Positions 51,943 to 61,642 of a stretch of 64,000 bases of DNA are shown here, one piece after another (the first letter of the stretch is position 1; the number at the start of each line of letters is the position of its first letter). Made by a program: the position numbers and the translations under genes. The stretch comes from Methylocystis sp. B8 (GTDB lineage Bacteria > Pseudomonadota > Alphaproteobacteria > Rhizobiales > Beijerinckiaceae), in contig NZ_VBTZ01000001.1 in assembly GCF_005771425.1 (NCBI RefSeq), positions 558,001-622,000 of the forward strand, read 5' to 3'. Below the pieces are notes generated by a model. It was not told the DNA's origin. It ran no database searches and saw only the letters and a program-made list of their open reading frames with translations.

Positions 51943-54278
51943 GGCGAGACTTTCTCTCGCGCGCCCGCCTGCTCGGTCGCGCGCGGCTTTAACGGAGTTA
52001 CCGTCGCAGAGGCGGCTGGCAGCCGCATCATGACGATCGTGCCTTCTCCGAGACGCGAGCGGAAGCGTAGCGCGCCGCCATGCAGTTCGATAAGCGCACG
52101 CGCTATGGCGAGGCCGAGCCCCGAGCCCCGCATGCCATCTTCCATCAAATCCGCGCTTTGCTCGAAGGGCTTGCCGAGCTTGGGAATTTCGTGGGGATCG
52201 ACGCCGCGTCCCGAGTCCTCGACATAAACATCGATCGCGCCGAAGTGCGGACGCGCGCGAACGCGCACGATGCTACCGTTCTTGCTGAATTTCACGGCGT
52301 TGGAAAGAAAGATGCCGAGCGTCTTAGCGATCGCCGCTTCGTCTCCTATACAGCGCAGATTCTCGCCGGCATCAACGATAAACTCAACATTCTTGAGTTC
52401 GGCGCGCCCGCGCCAGGCGCCGACGGCCTTGCGTAACGGCTCCGCGACATTGAACTCCCGCTCGGCGAGACGGACAAGCCCGGCTTCGAGACGCGACATG
52501 TCCAGAATGTCGGACAGCACCTCATTGAGGTAATTGCCGCCCTGGCGTATGCCGCTGCAATATTCAAGATATTTGGGGGAACCAAGCGCGCCGAAGGGCT
52601 GCGCCTCCATCATTTCCGAAAAACCGATGATGGCGTTGAGCGGCGTGCGCAATTCGTGGCTCATATTGGCGAGGAATTCCGATTTCGCCACATAGGCGGC
52701 TTCCGCCTGAGCCTTCTGGTGATGATACTGCTCGGCGAGCGTCGCGAGTTGCTGCGCCTGCATTTCAAGAGTCTGTCGCGAGCGGGTGAGATCGGCGACG
52801 CTTGCCGTGAGCCGGCGCTCCGATTCACGCAACTTCTCCTCGTTACGCTTCAGCGCGGTGATGTCAGCGCCAACGGACACATAGCCGCCGTCCTTCGTGC
52901 GGCGCTCGTTGATCTGAAGCCAGCGCCCGTCGATGAGCTGCGCCTCATAGGTCCGAGCGTCAGGCGACGGACCATCGGGCGAGTCGATCTCGGTGCGGAT
53001 CAGCGGCGCCGTGGCGCAGCCCATGACTTGCCGGTAGCTGGCTCCGACCACTGCGGCTTGAGCCGAGAGACCATGGAGAGCGAGAAATTTTGAATTGCAG
53101 GTGACGAGGCGATTTTTCGAGTCCCACAGCACGAACGCTTCCGAGATGGCGTCAATGGCGTCGCGCAGGCGCAGATTGGCGACTTCGGTATGTTCGGCGA
53201 GCGCCCGCTGCTCGGAGACGTTGATTGCAATCCCGACGAGATGCTTGCCGGATTCAGCGTTTTCTTCGACGATCTGCGCCCGGGCGCGGATCCAAATCCA
53301 TTGGCCCTCGGCGTTCTTCAGCCGAAACTCGTGATCGACGCTGTTCGTGCGCGAGCACGCGACCATGTCCGCGATCGTCTGGAAGTCGCCATCGTTGGGA
53401 TGGAGCATCCCGCTCAATTCTGCGAAGGAGAGAAAGCGGCGCTCTGCGGGAAGCCCCAACATCTCATACATGGAATCCGACCAATAGATCCGGCCACGGC
53501 CGATATCCCACTCCCACAGGCCGCATCCGCCGCGCGACAGAGCCGTTTCGAGTCGTCTGCGGATCAGCGAATTGGCGCGCTCGAGCTCTTCACGGCGCCG
53601 GGTCTGATGGAGGTAGGCGAAGATGATGACGATCAGCAGCAGCGTGGCGCCGGCGAAAAGCAGCGCATAGCGCGAAGCGACGTCACGCCAATCGCCGAGC
53701 ACATTGTCGACGGGATAGATCATCGCGACCTGGCCGAAGGGCGCCGGGAGGTTTCTGACGCTGACCAGGGCTGCAGCGCCCTCGGGTAGAGTGACGCGCA
53801 TGACGCCAGCGTTGTCAGCGAAGTCGACGAGCGCCTGCTCCAGACCCAGGACCTGCGCCAACGTAAGGTCTTTTGAGGCAATGGGGGGAAAGGCGGCGGC
53901 GACGCGGCCGCGCTCGTCGGCGACCAAAATGCGTCGACCCCGCGAATGCGCGCCTTGCGGCAAAAGCTGATCTAGGGGCGCGGCAAACGGCTTTTGCGCA
54001 TTAATCTTGATCTTGTCGCGGAGGTCGAGCGCGACGGCGCGCGCGAAAAGTTCGAGGTCGTCGACAGCTTGCTCGACCAGCCGATCCTGCATCGCGCTGG
54101 TCAGCGACATGGTGAAAACAACGAGAGAGAAGAGGCAGACGACGCAGGCGGAGATCGTCAGCGGTCGCAGCCCGGCGAAATTCTTCAGCCCCTTTGGGCG
54201 GTCCTCATCGAAACGATACGCTCCCCACACCGTATGGGCGTGAGTCTTCACGCGGGCAGCGGAAGCGCGCGCCATCAA
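51834..54278 (-). CDS. PAS-domain sensor histidine kinase, DivJ/PleC-like
   Basis: An 814-residue kinase. N-terminal membrane helix (about 37-60), periplasmic sensor to about 200, second helix (205-223), PAS domains (about 245-360 and 370-475), a coiled coil, then H541 (MSHELRTPLNAIIGFSEMME) with the FGALGSPKYLEYCSGIRQGG stretch typical of DivJ/PleC/PdhS-class cell-cycle kinases. ATPase motifs are DSGRGVDPHEIPKLGKPFEQ and GSGLGLAIARALIELHGG. A tail of about 58 residues follows, whose end overlaps the other kinase gene. A perfect CtrA-like box lies 87-102 bases upstream. Confidence 0.88.
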   Translation of the reverse strand: MMARASAARVKTHAHTVWGAYRFDEDRPKGLKNFAGLRPLTISACVVCLFSLVVFTMSLTSAMQDRLVEQAVDDLELFARAVALDLRDKIKINAQKPFAAPLDQLLPQGAHSRGRRILVADERGRVAAAFPPIASKDLTLAQVLGLEQALVDFADNAGVMRVTLPEGAAALVSVRNLPAPFGQVAMIYPVDNVLGDWRDVASRYALLFAGATLLLIVIIFAYLHQTRRREELERANSLIRRRLETALSRGGCGLWEWDIGRGRIYWSDSMYEMLGLPAERRFLSFAELSGMLHPNDGDFQTIADMVACSRTNSVDHEFRLKNAEGQWIWIRARAQIVEENAESGKHLVGIAINVSEQRALAEHTEVANLRLRDAIDAISEAFVLWDSKNRLVTCNSKFLALHGLSAQAAVVGASYRQVMGCATAPLIRTEIDSPDGPSPDARTYEAQLIDGRWLQINERRTKDGGYVSVGADITALKRNEEKLRESERRLTASVADLTRSRQTLEMQAQQLATLAEQYHHQKAQAEAAYVAKSEFLANMSHELRTPLNAIIGFSEMMEAQPFGALGSPKYLEYCSGIRQGGNYLNEVLSDILDMSRLEAGLVRLAEREFNVAEPLRKAVGAWRGRAELKNVEFIVDAGENLRCIGDEAAIAKTLGIFLSNAVKFSKNGSIVRVRARPHFGAIDVYVEDSGRGVDPHEIPKLGKPFEQSADLMEDGMRGSGLGLAIARALIELHGGALRFRSRLGEGTIVMMRLPAASATVTPLKPRATEQAGAREKVSPYARSIRGAGPAVIRIAGNDSATRKPGALSSIRSAP

Positions 54279-54364
54279 TAACCTCCGAAATGATTGTGAT
54301 GCGAACGCGGCTTGTCGCCCGAATCATTTTCATTCGAATCTCTCTCGGCGAAATTGTCCAGACC

Positions 54365-54380
54365 TTAACGCGACGTTAAC
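54365..54380. promoter_or_regulatory. CtrA-like binding box
   Basis: TTAA-CGCGACG-TTAAC matches the full TTAA-N7-TTAAC consensus of the alphaproteobacterial cell-cycle regulator CtrA. It lies in the 120-base space upstream of the PAS kinase start (54278, minus strand), a typical distance for promoter control. The core is also palindromic (TTAACG-CGA-CGTTAA), so another regulator is possible. Confidence 0.5.
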
Positions 54381-54398
54381 GGAACTTTTTTTGTCTTT

Positions 54399-57035
54399 TT
54401 AACCGAGCGCCCGTGTCGCGATATCGCGTAGATCCGCTGAAAGACTCTCCTGCGCGACGATATGCTTAAGCCGAGCCTCAATGAGATCGCGTCGTCGTGG
54501 CTCCATCGTGCGCCACGAACGCAGCGCGGAGAGGAGCCGCGCGGAGAGCTGCGGATTCTTCGGATCGACGTCGAGAACGACGCTCGTCAGCAAATCATAT
54601 CCCGACCCATCGAGCGCATGAAAGCGGGTGAGATTGCCGTTCGCGAAGGCGCCGATCAAGGCGCGAACGCGGTTGGGATTGGCCATCGAAAATTCCCGAT
54701 GCGTCATCAGGCCCAACACGCGCTGTGTCGTCGCTTCTTCCGGAATCATCGCCTGCAGGGAGAACCATTTATCGATGACGAGCGCGTCTCCGGCGTATTG
54801 CGCATAGAAACGGGCGAAGGCCTCCTCGCGCGCATGGCCGCCAAGAAGCGCCAATGTCGCAAGCGCCGCGAGCTTGTCGGTCATATTGCCTGCGGTCTCG
54901 AACTGCGCCATCGCGAGCGAGCGCCCGCGTTCAGGGTCACCTGCGGCCAGGAGGTCGAGCGCCACATTGCGCAGAGCGCGGCGGCCCGCGCTCGCCGCGT
55001 CGGGCGTATACGCGCCGACGTCCGAAAAGCGCGCGTAGATATCGTCGAGGTCTGAACGAAGCGACTTGCCGATTTCGGCGCGAAGCGACATGCGCGCGTC
55101 AAATAAAACGTCGGGGTCGACGTCGGTCGCCTTTTCGCGCGCGAGGTCGATTTCAGAGGGCAGCGACAACGCCTGCGCGACAAGCGCCGGATCGGCCTCG
55201 GCCTTGGCCAGCAGCAATCGCAGCGCCTCGCCGAGCCCTTGCGCTTCAAGCGCGCCAGTTTCAAGCCGATTGAAAATCGTGCGCAAGGCGAGGCTTTGCG
55301 ACGCCTGCCAGCGATTGAACGGATCGTCGTCGTAGGCGAGCAGGCGCTCGAGGTCCTCGCTCGACGGCGCGGGTTCAATGCGCACGGGCGCAGAAAAGCC
55401 GCGCAGAAGCGAAACGATCGGACGCGAAGGGATTTCACGAAAACGAATGACGCGCTCGGCGCAATCGAGTTCGATCAATCCACGGGCGAGTTCAGACGGC
55501 GTGGCGTCATCGCTTACGAGATCGAGTTTTTGCCCGTTCTCGCCGAAGAGCGCGAGCGTAATCGGAATGACGACGGGCTTTTTGTCGCTTTGACCCGGAG
55601 TAACCGCCGTTTCCTGGCGGAGCTTTAAAGAAAATGTCTTAGCGCTTGCGTCAAAGTCGCCCGACGTCGTCACGGCCGGCGTGCCCGCTTGACTGTACCA
55701 AAGCGCGAAATGCGTCAGGTCGCGGCCTGATGCCGCCGCGAAGCAGGAGAGAAAATCTTCGACGGTCGCGGCCGTCCCATCGAAGCGCTCGAAATAGAGA
55801 TCCATGCCGCGCCGGAAATTTTCTTCGCCAATCAGCGTTCTCAGCATGCGGATGATTTCCGCGCCCTTCTCGTAAACGGTCGCCGTGTAGAAGTTGTTGA
55901 TCTCGTGATAGACCTCCGGACGCACGGGATGCGCCAACGGACCAGCGTCCTCTGGGAATTGTGCGAGACGAAGGCCCCGCACGTCGCCGATGCGCTCTAC
56001 GGCGCGCGAACGCATGTCGGCGGAAAATTCCTGATCGCGGAAAACCGTCAGCCCTTCCTTGAGGCAAAGCTGGAACCAGTCGCGGCAGGTAATGCGGTTG
56101 CCTGTCCAATTGTGGAAATATTCATGCGCGATGACGCCTTCGATGCCGGCGTAATCGCCATCGGTCGCGGTGTCGGGAGACGCGAGCACGTATTTGTCGT
56201 TGAAGATGTTGAGGCCTTTGTTTTCCATCGCGCCCATGTTGAAGTCGGAGACGGCGACGATGTTGAACACGTCGAGATCATATTCGCGGCCGAATCTTTC
56301 TTCGTCCCAGCGCATGGAGCGCTTCAGCGCGTCCATCGCGTAGCCGGCGCGCGCTTCCTTGCCGTGTTCGACATAGATGGCGAGATCGACGTTGCGTCCC
56401 GACATCGTCGTAAATCTATCGCGCACGACGCCCAGATCGCCCCCGACGAGCGCGAAGAGATAAGAAGGCTTGCGGAAAGGATCGCGCCAGACGGCGTAGT
56501 GACGGCTTGTTCCAGCGACGTCGCCGTGTTCCACGGGATTGCCGTTCGACAGCAGGATCGGCGCTTCGCTCTTCTCGGCTTCGATGCGCGTCGTATAGAC
56601 GCTCAACACGTCTGGCCTGTCGAGAAAATAGGTGATGCGGCGAAAACCCTCCGCCTCGCACTGTGTGCAATAGGCGGAGCCGGAACGATAGAGGCCGGAA
56701 AGCTGCGTATTGCCGCTCGGATTGAGCTCTGTGTCGATCTCCAGCGTGAAAGGCGCGTCAGGGACTTTGGGAAGAGTGAGCCCATCCGGCGTCGCCTCAT
56801 AATCGCCTGGAGCGAGCGTGACGCCGTCGAGCTTGACGCCAAGCAGAGTGAGATCGTCGCCATCGAGCGCGAGCGGCGCCCCGGGATCGCCCGCTGGATT
56901 GCGGCGCAGCGCCAACCGCGCGACGACGCGGGTTTTGGTCGGATGCAGGTTGACGTCGAGTTCGACCGAATCGATCGCGAAATCGGCAGGACGGTAATCG
57001 ACAAGCCGGATGGCGGCGGTCGAAGGGTGACGCAT
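54399..57035 (-). CDS. pepN: aminopeptidase N (M1 family)
   Basis: Zinc aminopeptidase of 878 residues that trims N-terminal residues from peptides in the cytoplasm. The ATG at 57035 has GAGG upstream and gives the usual start (MRHPSTAAIRLVDYRPADF); the longer ORF adds 94 unconserved residues. GAMEN exopeptidase motif at 268-272, zinc site HEYFHNW (304-310) and E327 in LKEGLT. The C-terminal half is the helical ARM-like PepN domain. A 293-base gap with no gene separates it from the divergent RND operon. Confidence 0.96.
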   Translation of the reverse strand: MRHPSTAAIRLVDYRPADFAIDSVELDVNLHPTKTRVVARLALRRNPAGDPGAPLALDGDDLTLLGVKLDGVTLAPGDYEATPDGLTLPKVPDAPFTLEIDTELNPSGNTQLSGLYRSGSAYCTQCEAEGFRRITYFLDRPDVLSVYTTRIEAEKSEAPILLSNGNPVEHGDVAGTSRHYAVWRDPFRKPSYLFALVGGDLGVVRDRFTTMSGRNVDLAIYVEHGKEARAGYAMDALKRSMRWDEERFGREYDLDVFNIVAVSDFNMGAMENKGLNIFNDKYVLASPDTATDGDYAGIEGVIAHEYFHNWTGNRITCRDWFQLCLKEGLTVFRDQEFSADMRSRAVERIGDVRGLRLAQFPEDAGPLAHPVRPEVYHEINNFYTATVYEKGAEIIRMLRTLIGEENFRRGMDLYFERFDGTAATVEDFLSCFAAASGRDLTHFALWYSQAGTPAVTTSGDFDASAKTFSLKLRQETAVTPGQSDKKPVVIPITLALFGENGQKLDLVSDDATPSELARGLIELDCAERVIRFREIPSRPIVSLLRGFSAPVRIEPAPSSEDLERLLAYDDDPFNRWQASQSLALRTIFNRLETGALEAQGLGEALRLLLAKAEADPALVAQALSLPSEIDLAREKATDVDPDVLFDARMSLRAEIGKSLRSDLDDIYARFSDVGAYTPDAASAGRRALRNVALDLLAAGDPERGRSLAMAQFETAGNMTDKLAALATLALLGGHAREEAFARFYAQYAGDALVIDKWFSLQAMIPEEATTQRVLGLMTHREFSMANPNRVRALIGAFANGNLTRFHALDGSGYDLLTSVVLDVDPKNPQLSARLLSALRSWRTMEPRRRDLIEARLKHIVAQESLSADLRDIATRALG

Positions 57036-57328
57036 TTCATCCTCAGGGCTAGGGCCACGGTTTCTGGAGGTGATTATAGAACCTGCGTCGTTATTTGCGA
57101 CCGCAAGAGCGCCAAAGCGGACCCGCGCCGCCGGTTTTTCTGGAAAAACTCCGCCACAAGGCCGAAATGCCTTGAGCATGTCGAGGCGGCCGGGCAAAAT
57201 CAGCGTCGCTGCGGCGCCGGAAATTTGGCGTCCTCCGCGCGTCACACCGGCGCGCCAGCTTCGCCTCTGGAACGATGCCGCTGGCCCGAATACCAGATGC
57301 AGACTGACGGCCTGCAAAGCGAAGGTTC

Positions 57329-58486
57329 ATGATCAATCACATGCGGCGAGCGCTTGCTCCTTTCCTTCGCCTTATTGCTCTTGGCGGCCTTCTGACTATT
57401 AGCGCTTCAACTGGACAGAGCGCGCCCGTCGAAAATCAGAACGCCCCCCAGCCGATCCTCGTGAAAATCACCGAGGATCAGATGCGCGTCGCGGGCATTG
57501 AAACTCAGCCGGTCGAATCAGAGTCGGGCTCGGGCGAGCTTGTCGTGCCTGGCGTCGTCGCCGTGCCGCCGCAGCAACTGCGCATTGTCGCTACGCCTGC
57601 CGCCGGTCTCGTCGAGACGTTGCTTGTCGCTGTCGACGAGGACGTCAAGCAGGGCGCGCCCATCGCCACATTGAAGTCCTCGGAGCTCGTCGAGGCGCAG
57701 CGCGCTTTCCTGCATGCGGTCTCAGACGCGAACCTCGCGGCGGAAAAGCTGCGGCGCGACGAACAATTGTTCAAGGAGCATATCATCGCCGAACGGCGAT
57801 TGATCGTGACGCGGGCCGAAGCGACTCAGGCGCGCTCGGCGCTCGAAGAGCGACGGCAAATTCTCACGCTCGCCGGGATGACTGACCCGGAGATCGAGAC
57901 GCTTCAGCGCGATCGCAAGCTCGCAAGCTCTCTTGTCGTGCGCGCGCCGATCGCCGGAACCATTCTCCAGCGCCACGGAACGACGGGCGAGCGCGTGCAG
58001 GCTTCGGCGCCCCTCGTCACCATTGCGCGACTCGACCCCATTTGGGTCAATCTGCAAGTGCCGCTTGGCCGCGCCGCAGCCCTTGACAACGTCGACCGCG
58101 TGCATTTGCCTTCGGCGGGGATTGACGGCAGGCTTATTCGCATCGGCCGCACCGTCGACGCCGCGACGCAATCCGTAACGGCCGTGGCCGAGTTCCGCCC
58201 AGGCCGCAGTTCGCTGCGTCCCGGCCAGGCGGTGCAAGCGATCATGCGTCTGTCAGGCTCTAACGGAGCGATGCAGTGGCGGGTTTCCGCCGACGCGCTC
58301 GTGAACTTTAAGAACCATAATTGGGTGTTCGTGCGCGCGCCCGAAGGCTTTATCGCCACCCCGGTGACGCTACTTTCCGAAACGCCGCAGTACGCCTCGG
58401 TCCAGGGCGCGCTCAAAGCCGGCGAGCGCGTCGCGACGCGCGGCCTCTTGACTTTGCTCGCGGAACTCGCCGAAGGCGAGAGGTGA
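57329..58486 (+). CDS. RND efflux periplasmic adaptor (CzcB/CusB type)
   Basis: Membrane fusion protein of 385 residues with a signal sequence. Barrel-sandwich hybrid (GLVETLLVAVDEDVKQGAPI), helical hairpin (SSELVEAQRAFLHAVSDANL, ATQARSALEERRQILTLAGM) and the returning lipoyl half (RAPIAGTILQRHGTTGERVQ) are clear; the beta barrel and membrane-proximal domain follow (FRPGRSSLRPGQAVQAIMRL). First gene of a three-gene efflux operon, nine bases before the pump gene. Confidence 0.92.
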   Translation: MINHMRRALAPFLRLIALGGLLTISASTGQSAPVENQNAPQPILVKITEDQMRVAGIETQPVESESGSGELVVPGVVAVPPQQLRIVATPAAGLVETLLVAVDEDVKQGAPIATLKSSELVEAQRAFLHAVSDANLAAEKLRRDEQLFKEHIIAERRLIVTRAEATQARSALEERRQILTLAGMTDPEIETLQRDRKLASSLVVRAPIAGTILQRHGTTGERVQASAPLVTIARLDPIWVNLQVPLGRAAALDNVDRVHLPSAGIDGRLIRIGRTVDAATQSVTAVAEFRPGRSSLRPGQAVQAIMRLSGSNGAMQWRVSADALVNFKNHNWVFVRAPEGFIATPVTLLSETPQYASVQGALKAGERVATRGLLTLLAELAEGER

Positions 58487-58495
58487 CGGTAAGCG

Positions 58496-61400
58496 ATGCT
58501 TGAAAGGCTGATCCGTTTCGCGCTTCAGCAGCGGCTGCTCGTCGTTCTCGGCGCGCTCGGGCTCGCCGCCTGGGGCGCGATCAGCTATTTCAAACTGCCG
58601 ATCGACGCTTTTCCGGACGTCGCCCCGGTGCAAGTGCTGGTCGCTATGCGCGCGCCGGGCTTGACTCCTGAGGAGCTGGAGACGCGCGTCACCGTTCCGA
58701 TCGAGGTCGCGGCGAAGGGCATTCCCAATCTCGTTCGGATGCGATCGACGACGCGATATTCAGTGACGCTGATCACCTTCGAGTTTTCGGAAGGAACGGA
58801 TATCTACTGGGCGCGCGCCCAGGTGAATGAGCGTCTGGCGCAGGCGCAGAACCAACTGCCAGACGGCGTCTCAGGCGGTCTCGCGCCGATCGTCACGCCG
58901 CTTGGCGAAATGCTGATGTTCACCATCGTCGGCGGCGACCTTACGCCCACCGAGCAACGCTCGCTGCTCGACTGGACGATACGCCCCGCCATCCGAGGAC
59001 TGCCGGGCGTCGCCGACGTAAATGTGCTCGGCGGTTTCGTGCGCACGTTCGAAGTCGCGCCGTCGCCTTCCGCCATGGCGTCCCGCGGCGTCACCGTAGA
59101 GATGCTCCGGTCGGCGCTCGCCAATAACAATAAAAACGATGGCGCAGGCCGCGTGCGCGACGGCGAGGAAGCTTTATTGGTGCGCGCGGAAGGCCGCCTT
59201 CGTTCGCTTGAGGATATCCGTTCCGTCGTTATCGCCGTGAAGGACACGGGCATCGTGCGCGTCGGCGATGTCGCTGAGGTGCGCAACGGCGCGCTTCCGC
59301 GCAATGGCGTCGTCACGCGGAACGGCGAGGGCGAGGCGGTGTGGGGGCTTGTCCTTGGCTTGCGCGGCGCGGACGCGCGAATGGTGGTCGATGGCGTCAA
59401 GGAGCGCCTTACCGAAATCGAATGGACTCTGCCGAATGGCGCCAGGATCGAAATCTTCTACGATCGCAGCGAATTGATCGGCCAAGCGGTCTGGACCGTG
59501 CAAAAAGTGCTGATCGAGGCGATCGTTCTCGTCGTCATCCTGCTTGTCTTATTCCTTGGGAACCTTCGGGCCGCGATCGTCGTGTCGCTCATTCTACCGC
59601 TCGCTGCGCTCTCGACATTCGGCATCATGCGCTGGTGGGGACTCTCGGCGAACATCATGTCGCTTGGCGGCCTCGCCATCGCGATTGGACTCTTGGTGGA
59701 TTGCGCCGTCGTCGTCGTCGAGAATGTCGAACATCGGATGGCGAATGCGCATGACGTCAGTCTCTCCGACCGTCTTTTCATGACGCTTGAAGCAACTCGA
59801 GAAGTCGCCGTTCCGCTGACGTCCGGCGTTGTCATCATTGTCACCGTCTTTTTGCCTCTACTGTCTCTCGAAGGGCTTGAGGGTCGTCTGTTCGCGCCGG
59901 TGGCGCTGACTATCGCCTTTGCGCTCGGTTCGGCGCTCCTATTGTCACTCACCGTCGTGCCGGCGCTCAGCGCAACTTTGTTAAAGCCAGGTCATTCCGA
60001 TGAGCCGTGGCTCGTACGTAAGATCGCCGCCGTTTATGAGCCTTTGCTCAGGCGCGCGCTCGGCAGGCCATTGCTCGTTGGCGCCGCAGCGATCATCGGC
60101 CTTGTCATCGCTTTCACCGCATATACGCGCATCGGCCAGACCTTCATGCCGGTGATGAACGAGGGCACGCCGGTTATCACAATACGCAAACATCCGACGA
60201 TCAGCGTCAATATGGCGGCAGAAACCGACATGCGCATTCAGCGCGCGATCATGGAGCGGGTACCCGAAGTCAAGGGAATGATGGCGCGCGCCGGCGCGGA
60301 TGAGCTCGGCATCGATCCCGTTGGTCTCAACGAGACCGACAATTTCCTTACGCTGGCGCCGCAGAGCGAGTGGCGCGGCAAGGATATGGATTGGCTGATG
60401 GGGGAGATTCGCGCCGTGCTCGATGGCATGCCAGGGATCTCTTATGCATTTTCGCAACCGATCGACATGCGCGTGCAGGAAATGATCATCGGCGCGCGCG
60501 GGGACGTCGTCGTCAAGATTTTCGGCGACGATATCGATGAGCTCAACCGCCTCACACGCGAGGTCGCGGCGACATTGCGCAAGATCAAGGGCGCACGTGA
60601 CGTGTTTGGGCTTCAAAACGACGGCATGCGCTATCTGACGGCGCGCGTCGACCGACTCGCCGCCGGACGTTTCGGCCTCAACGCCAGCGAAATCCAGGAT
60701 GCGCTGCGCGTCTGGGTCGACGGTCAGCCAGTCGGCATTGTGCTTGAAGGGCCGATCCGCACGCCGCTCGTGATACGCGGCTCCGAGACGTCGCGCCGCT
60801 CGTCCGTGGACTTCGCACGATTGCCAATGGTGTCTTCGGAAGGCAAGGTCGTCGAGTTGTCGCAGCTTGCCGACGTGCGCGTGGAGAACGGTCCCATTCA
60901 GGTGGTTCGCGAGGGCGGACGTCGCTTCGCCACAGTTCTTGCCAATGTCTCCGGGCGCGACCTCGTCGGATTCGTCGACGAAGCAAAAAAAGCCGTCGCG
61001 AAAAACGTGAAGACGCCGCCGGGATATCGTTATCAATGGGGCGGGCAATTCGAAAACCAGCAGCGCGCTTCGGCGCGATTGGCGATTGTCGTGCCGATCG
61101 CGATGGCGCTGATCTTTTTGTTGCTTTATGTGACGTTCAACTCGGTCCTGCAGGCGACGCTGGTGTTCTGCAACGTGCCCTTTGCCGCAATTGGAGGAAT
61201 CCTAGGCCTCTGGCTTTCCGGAGAATTCATTTCGGTGCCATCGTCGGTCGGATTTATTGCCCTTATCGGAATCGCGGTTCTCAACGGCGTCGTCCTTATT
61301 TCGTACATCAACAAGCTCGTCTCGGAGGGCGCGCGCAGCACGCGCGAAGCGGTGCTAGAAGGCGCGCGCCGGCGCATGCGGCCGGTTATGCTCACCGCCA

Positions 61401-61642
61401 CCATCGCGGCCTTCGGGTTGATTCCGTTCCTCTTTGCCCATGGGCCGGGCGCCGAGATTCAGCGTCCGCTCGCCGTCGTCGTCATCGGCGGGCTCATATC
61501 CGCCACAGTTCTGACGCTTATTCTGCTGCCAATTCTTTACGATCGCACAGCTAATCTCGGCATGGTCATTCGCCAGAAGTTCAGCGCGCGCGCAATGCGC
61601 CGGGCCGCGGCGATGCGCCAGCGCGAGGACGCTCGCGCATGA
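58496..61642 (+). CDS. RND efflux pump permease, heavy-metal (HME) type
   Basis: A 1048-residue proton-driven pump with twelve helices and two large periplasmic loops. PDVAPVQVLV, the FSQPIDMRVQEMIIGARGD stretch and FGDDIDELN resemble CzcA. In helix 4 the motif is AIGLLVDCAVVVVEN: D402 and E409 match CzcA D408/E415 and CusA D405/E412, but the first CzcA aspartate (D402 of CzcA) is A396 here, as in CusA. The M672-like methionine of CusA is present, while M623 is not. Ion specificity is therefore uncertain. Overlaps the outer-membrane gene by four bases. Confidence 0.92.
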   Translation: MLERLIRFALQQRLLVVLGALGLAAWGAISYFKLPIDAFPDVAPVQVLVAMRAPGLTPEELETRVTVPIEVAAKGIPNLVRMRSTTRYSVTLITFEFSEGTDIYWARAQVNERLAQAQNQLPDGVSGGLAPIVTPLGEMLMFTIVGGDLTPTEQRSLLDWTIRPAIRGLPGVADVNVLGGFVRTFEVAPSPSAMASRGVTVEMLRSALANNNKNDGAGRVRDGEEALLVRAEGRLRSLEDIRSVVIAVKDTGIVRVGDVAEVRNGALPRNGVVTRNGEGEAVWGLVLGLRGADARMVVDGVKERLTEIEWTLPNGARIEIFYDRSELIGQAVWTVQKVLIEAIVLVVILLVLFLGNLRAAIVVSLILPLAALSTFGIMRWWGLSANIMSLGGLAIAIGLLVDCAVVVVENVEHRMANAHDVSLSDRLFMTLEATREVAVPLTSGVVIIVTVFLPLLSLEGLEGRLFAPVALTIAFALGSALLLSLTVVPALSATLLKPGHSDEPWLVRKIAAVYEPLLRRALGRPLLVGAAAIIGLVIAFTAYTRIGQTFMPVMNEGTPVITIRKHPTISVNMAAETDMRIQRAIMERVPEVKGMMARAGADELGIDPVGLNETDNFLTLAPQSEWRGKDMDWLMGEIRAVLDGMPGISYAFSQPIDMRVQEMIIGARGDVVVKIFGDDIDELNRLTREVAATLRKIKGARDVFGLQNDGMRYLTARVDRLAAGRFGLNASEIQDALRVWVDGQPVGIVLEGPIRTPLVIRGSETSRRSSVDFARLPMVSSEGKVVELSQLADVRVENGPIQVVREGGRRFATVLANVSGRDLVGFVDEAKKAVAKNVKTPPGYRYQWGGQFENQQRASARLAIVVPIAMALIFLLLYVTFNSVLQATLVFCNVPFAAIGGILGLWLSGEFISVPSSVGFIALIGIAVLNGVVLISYINKLVSEGARSTREAVLEGARRRMRPVMLTATIAAFGLIPFLFAHGPGAEIQRPLAVVVIGGLISATVLTLILLPILYDRTANLGMVIRQKFSARAMRRAAAMRQREDARA

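Noticed and set aside
59981-61048. 355-codon minus-strand frame inside the RND pump gene
   Set aside because: Antisense shadow; low-complexity His/Arg/Asp content typical of such frames.
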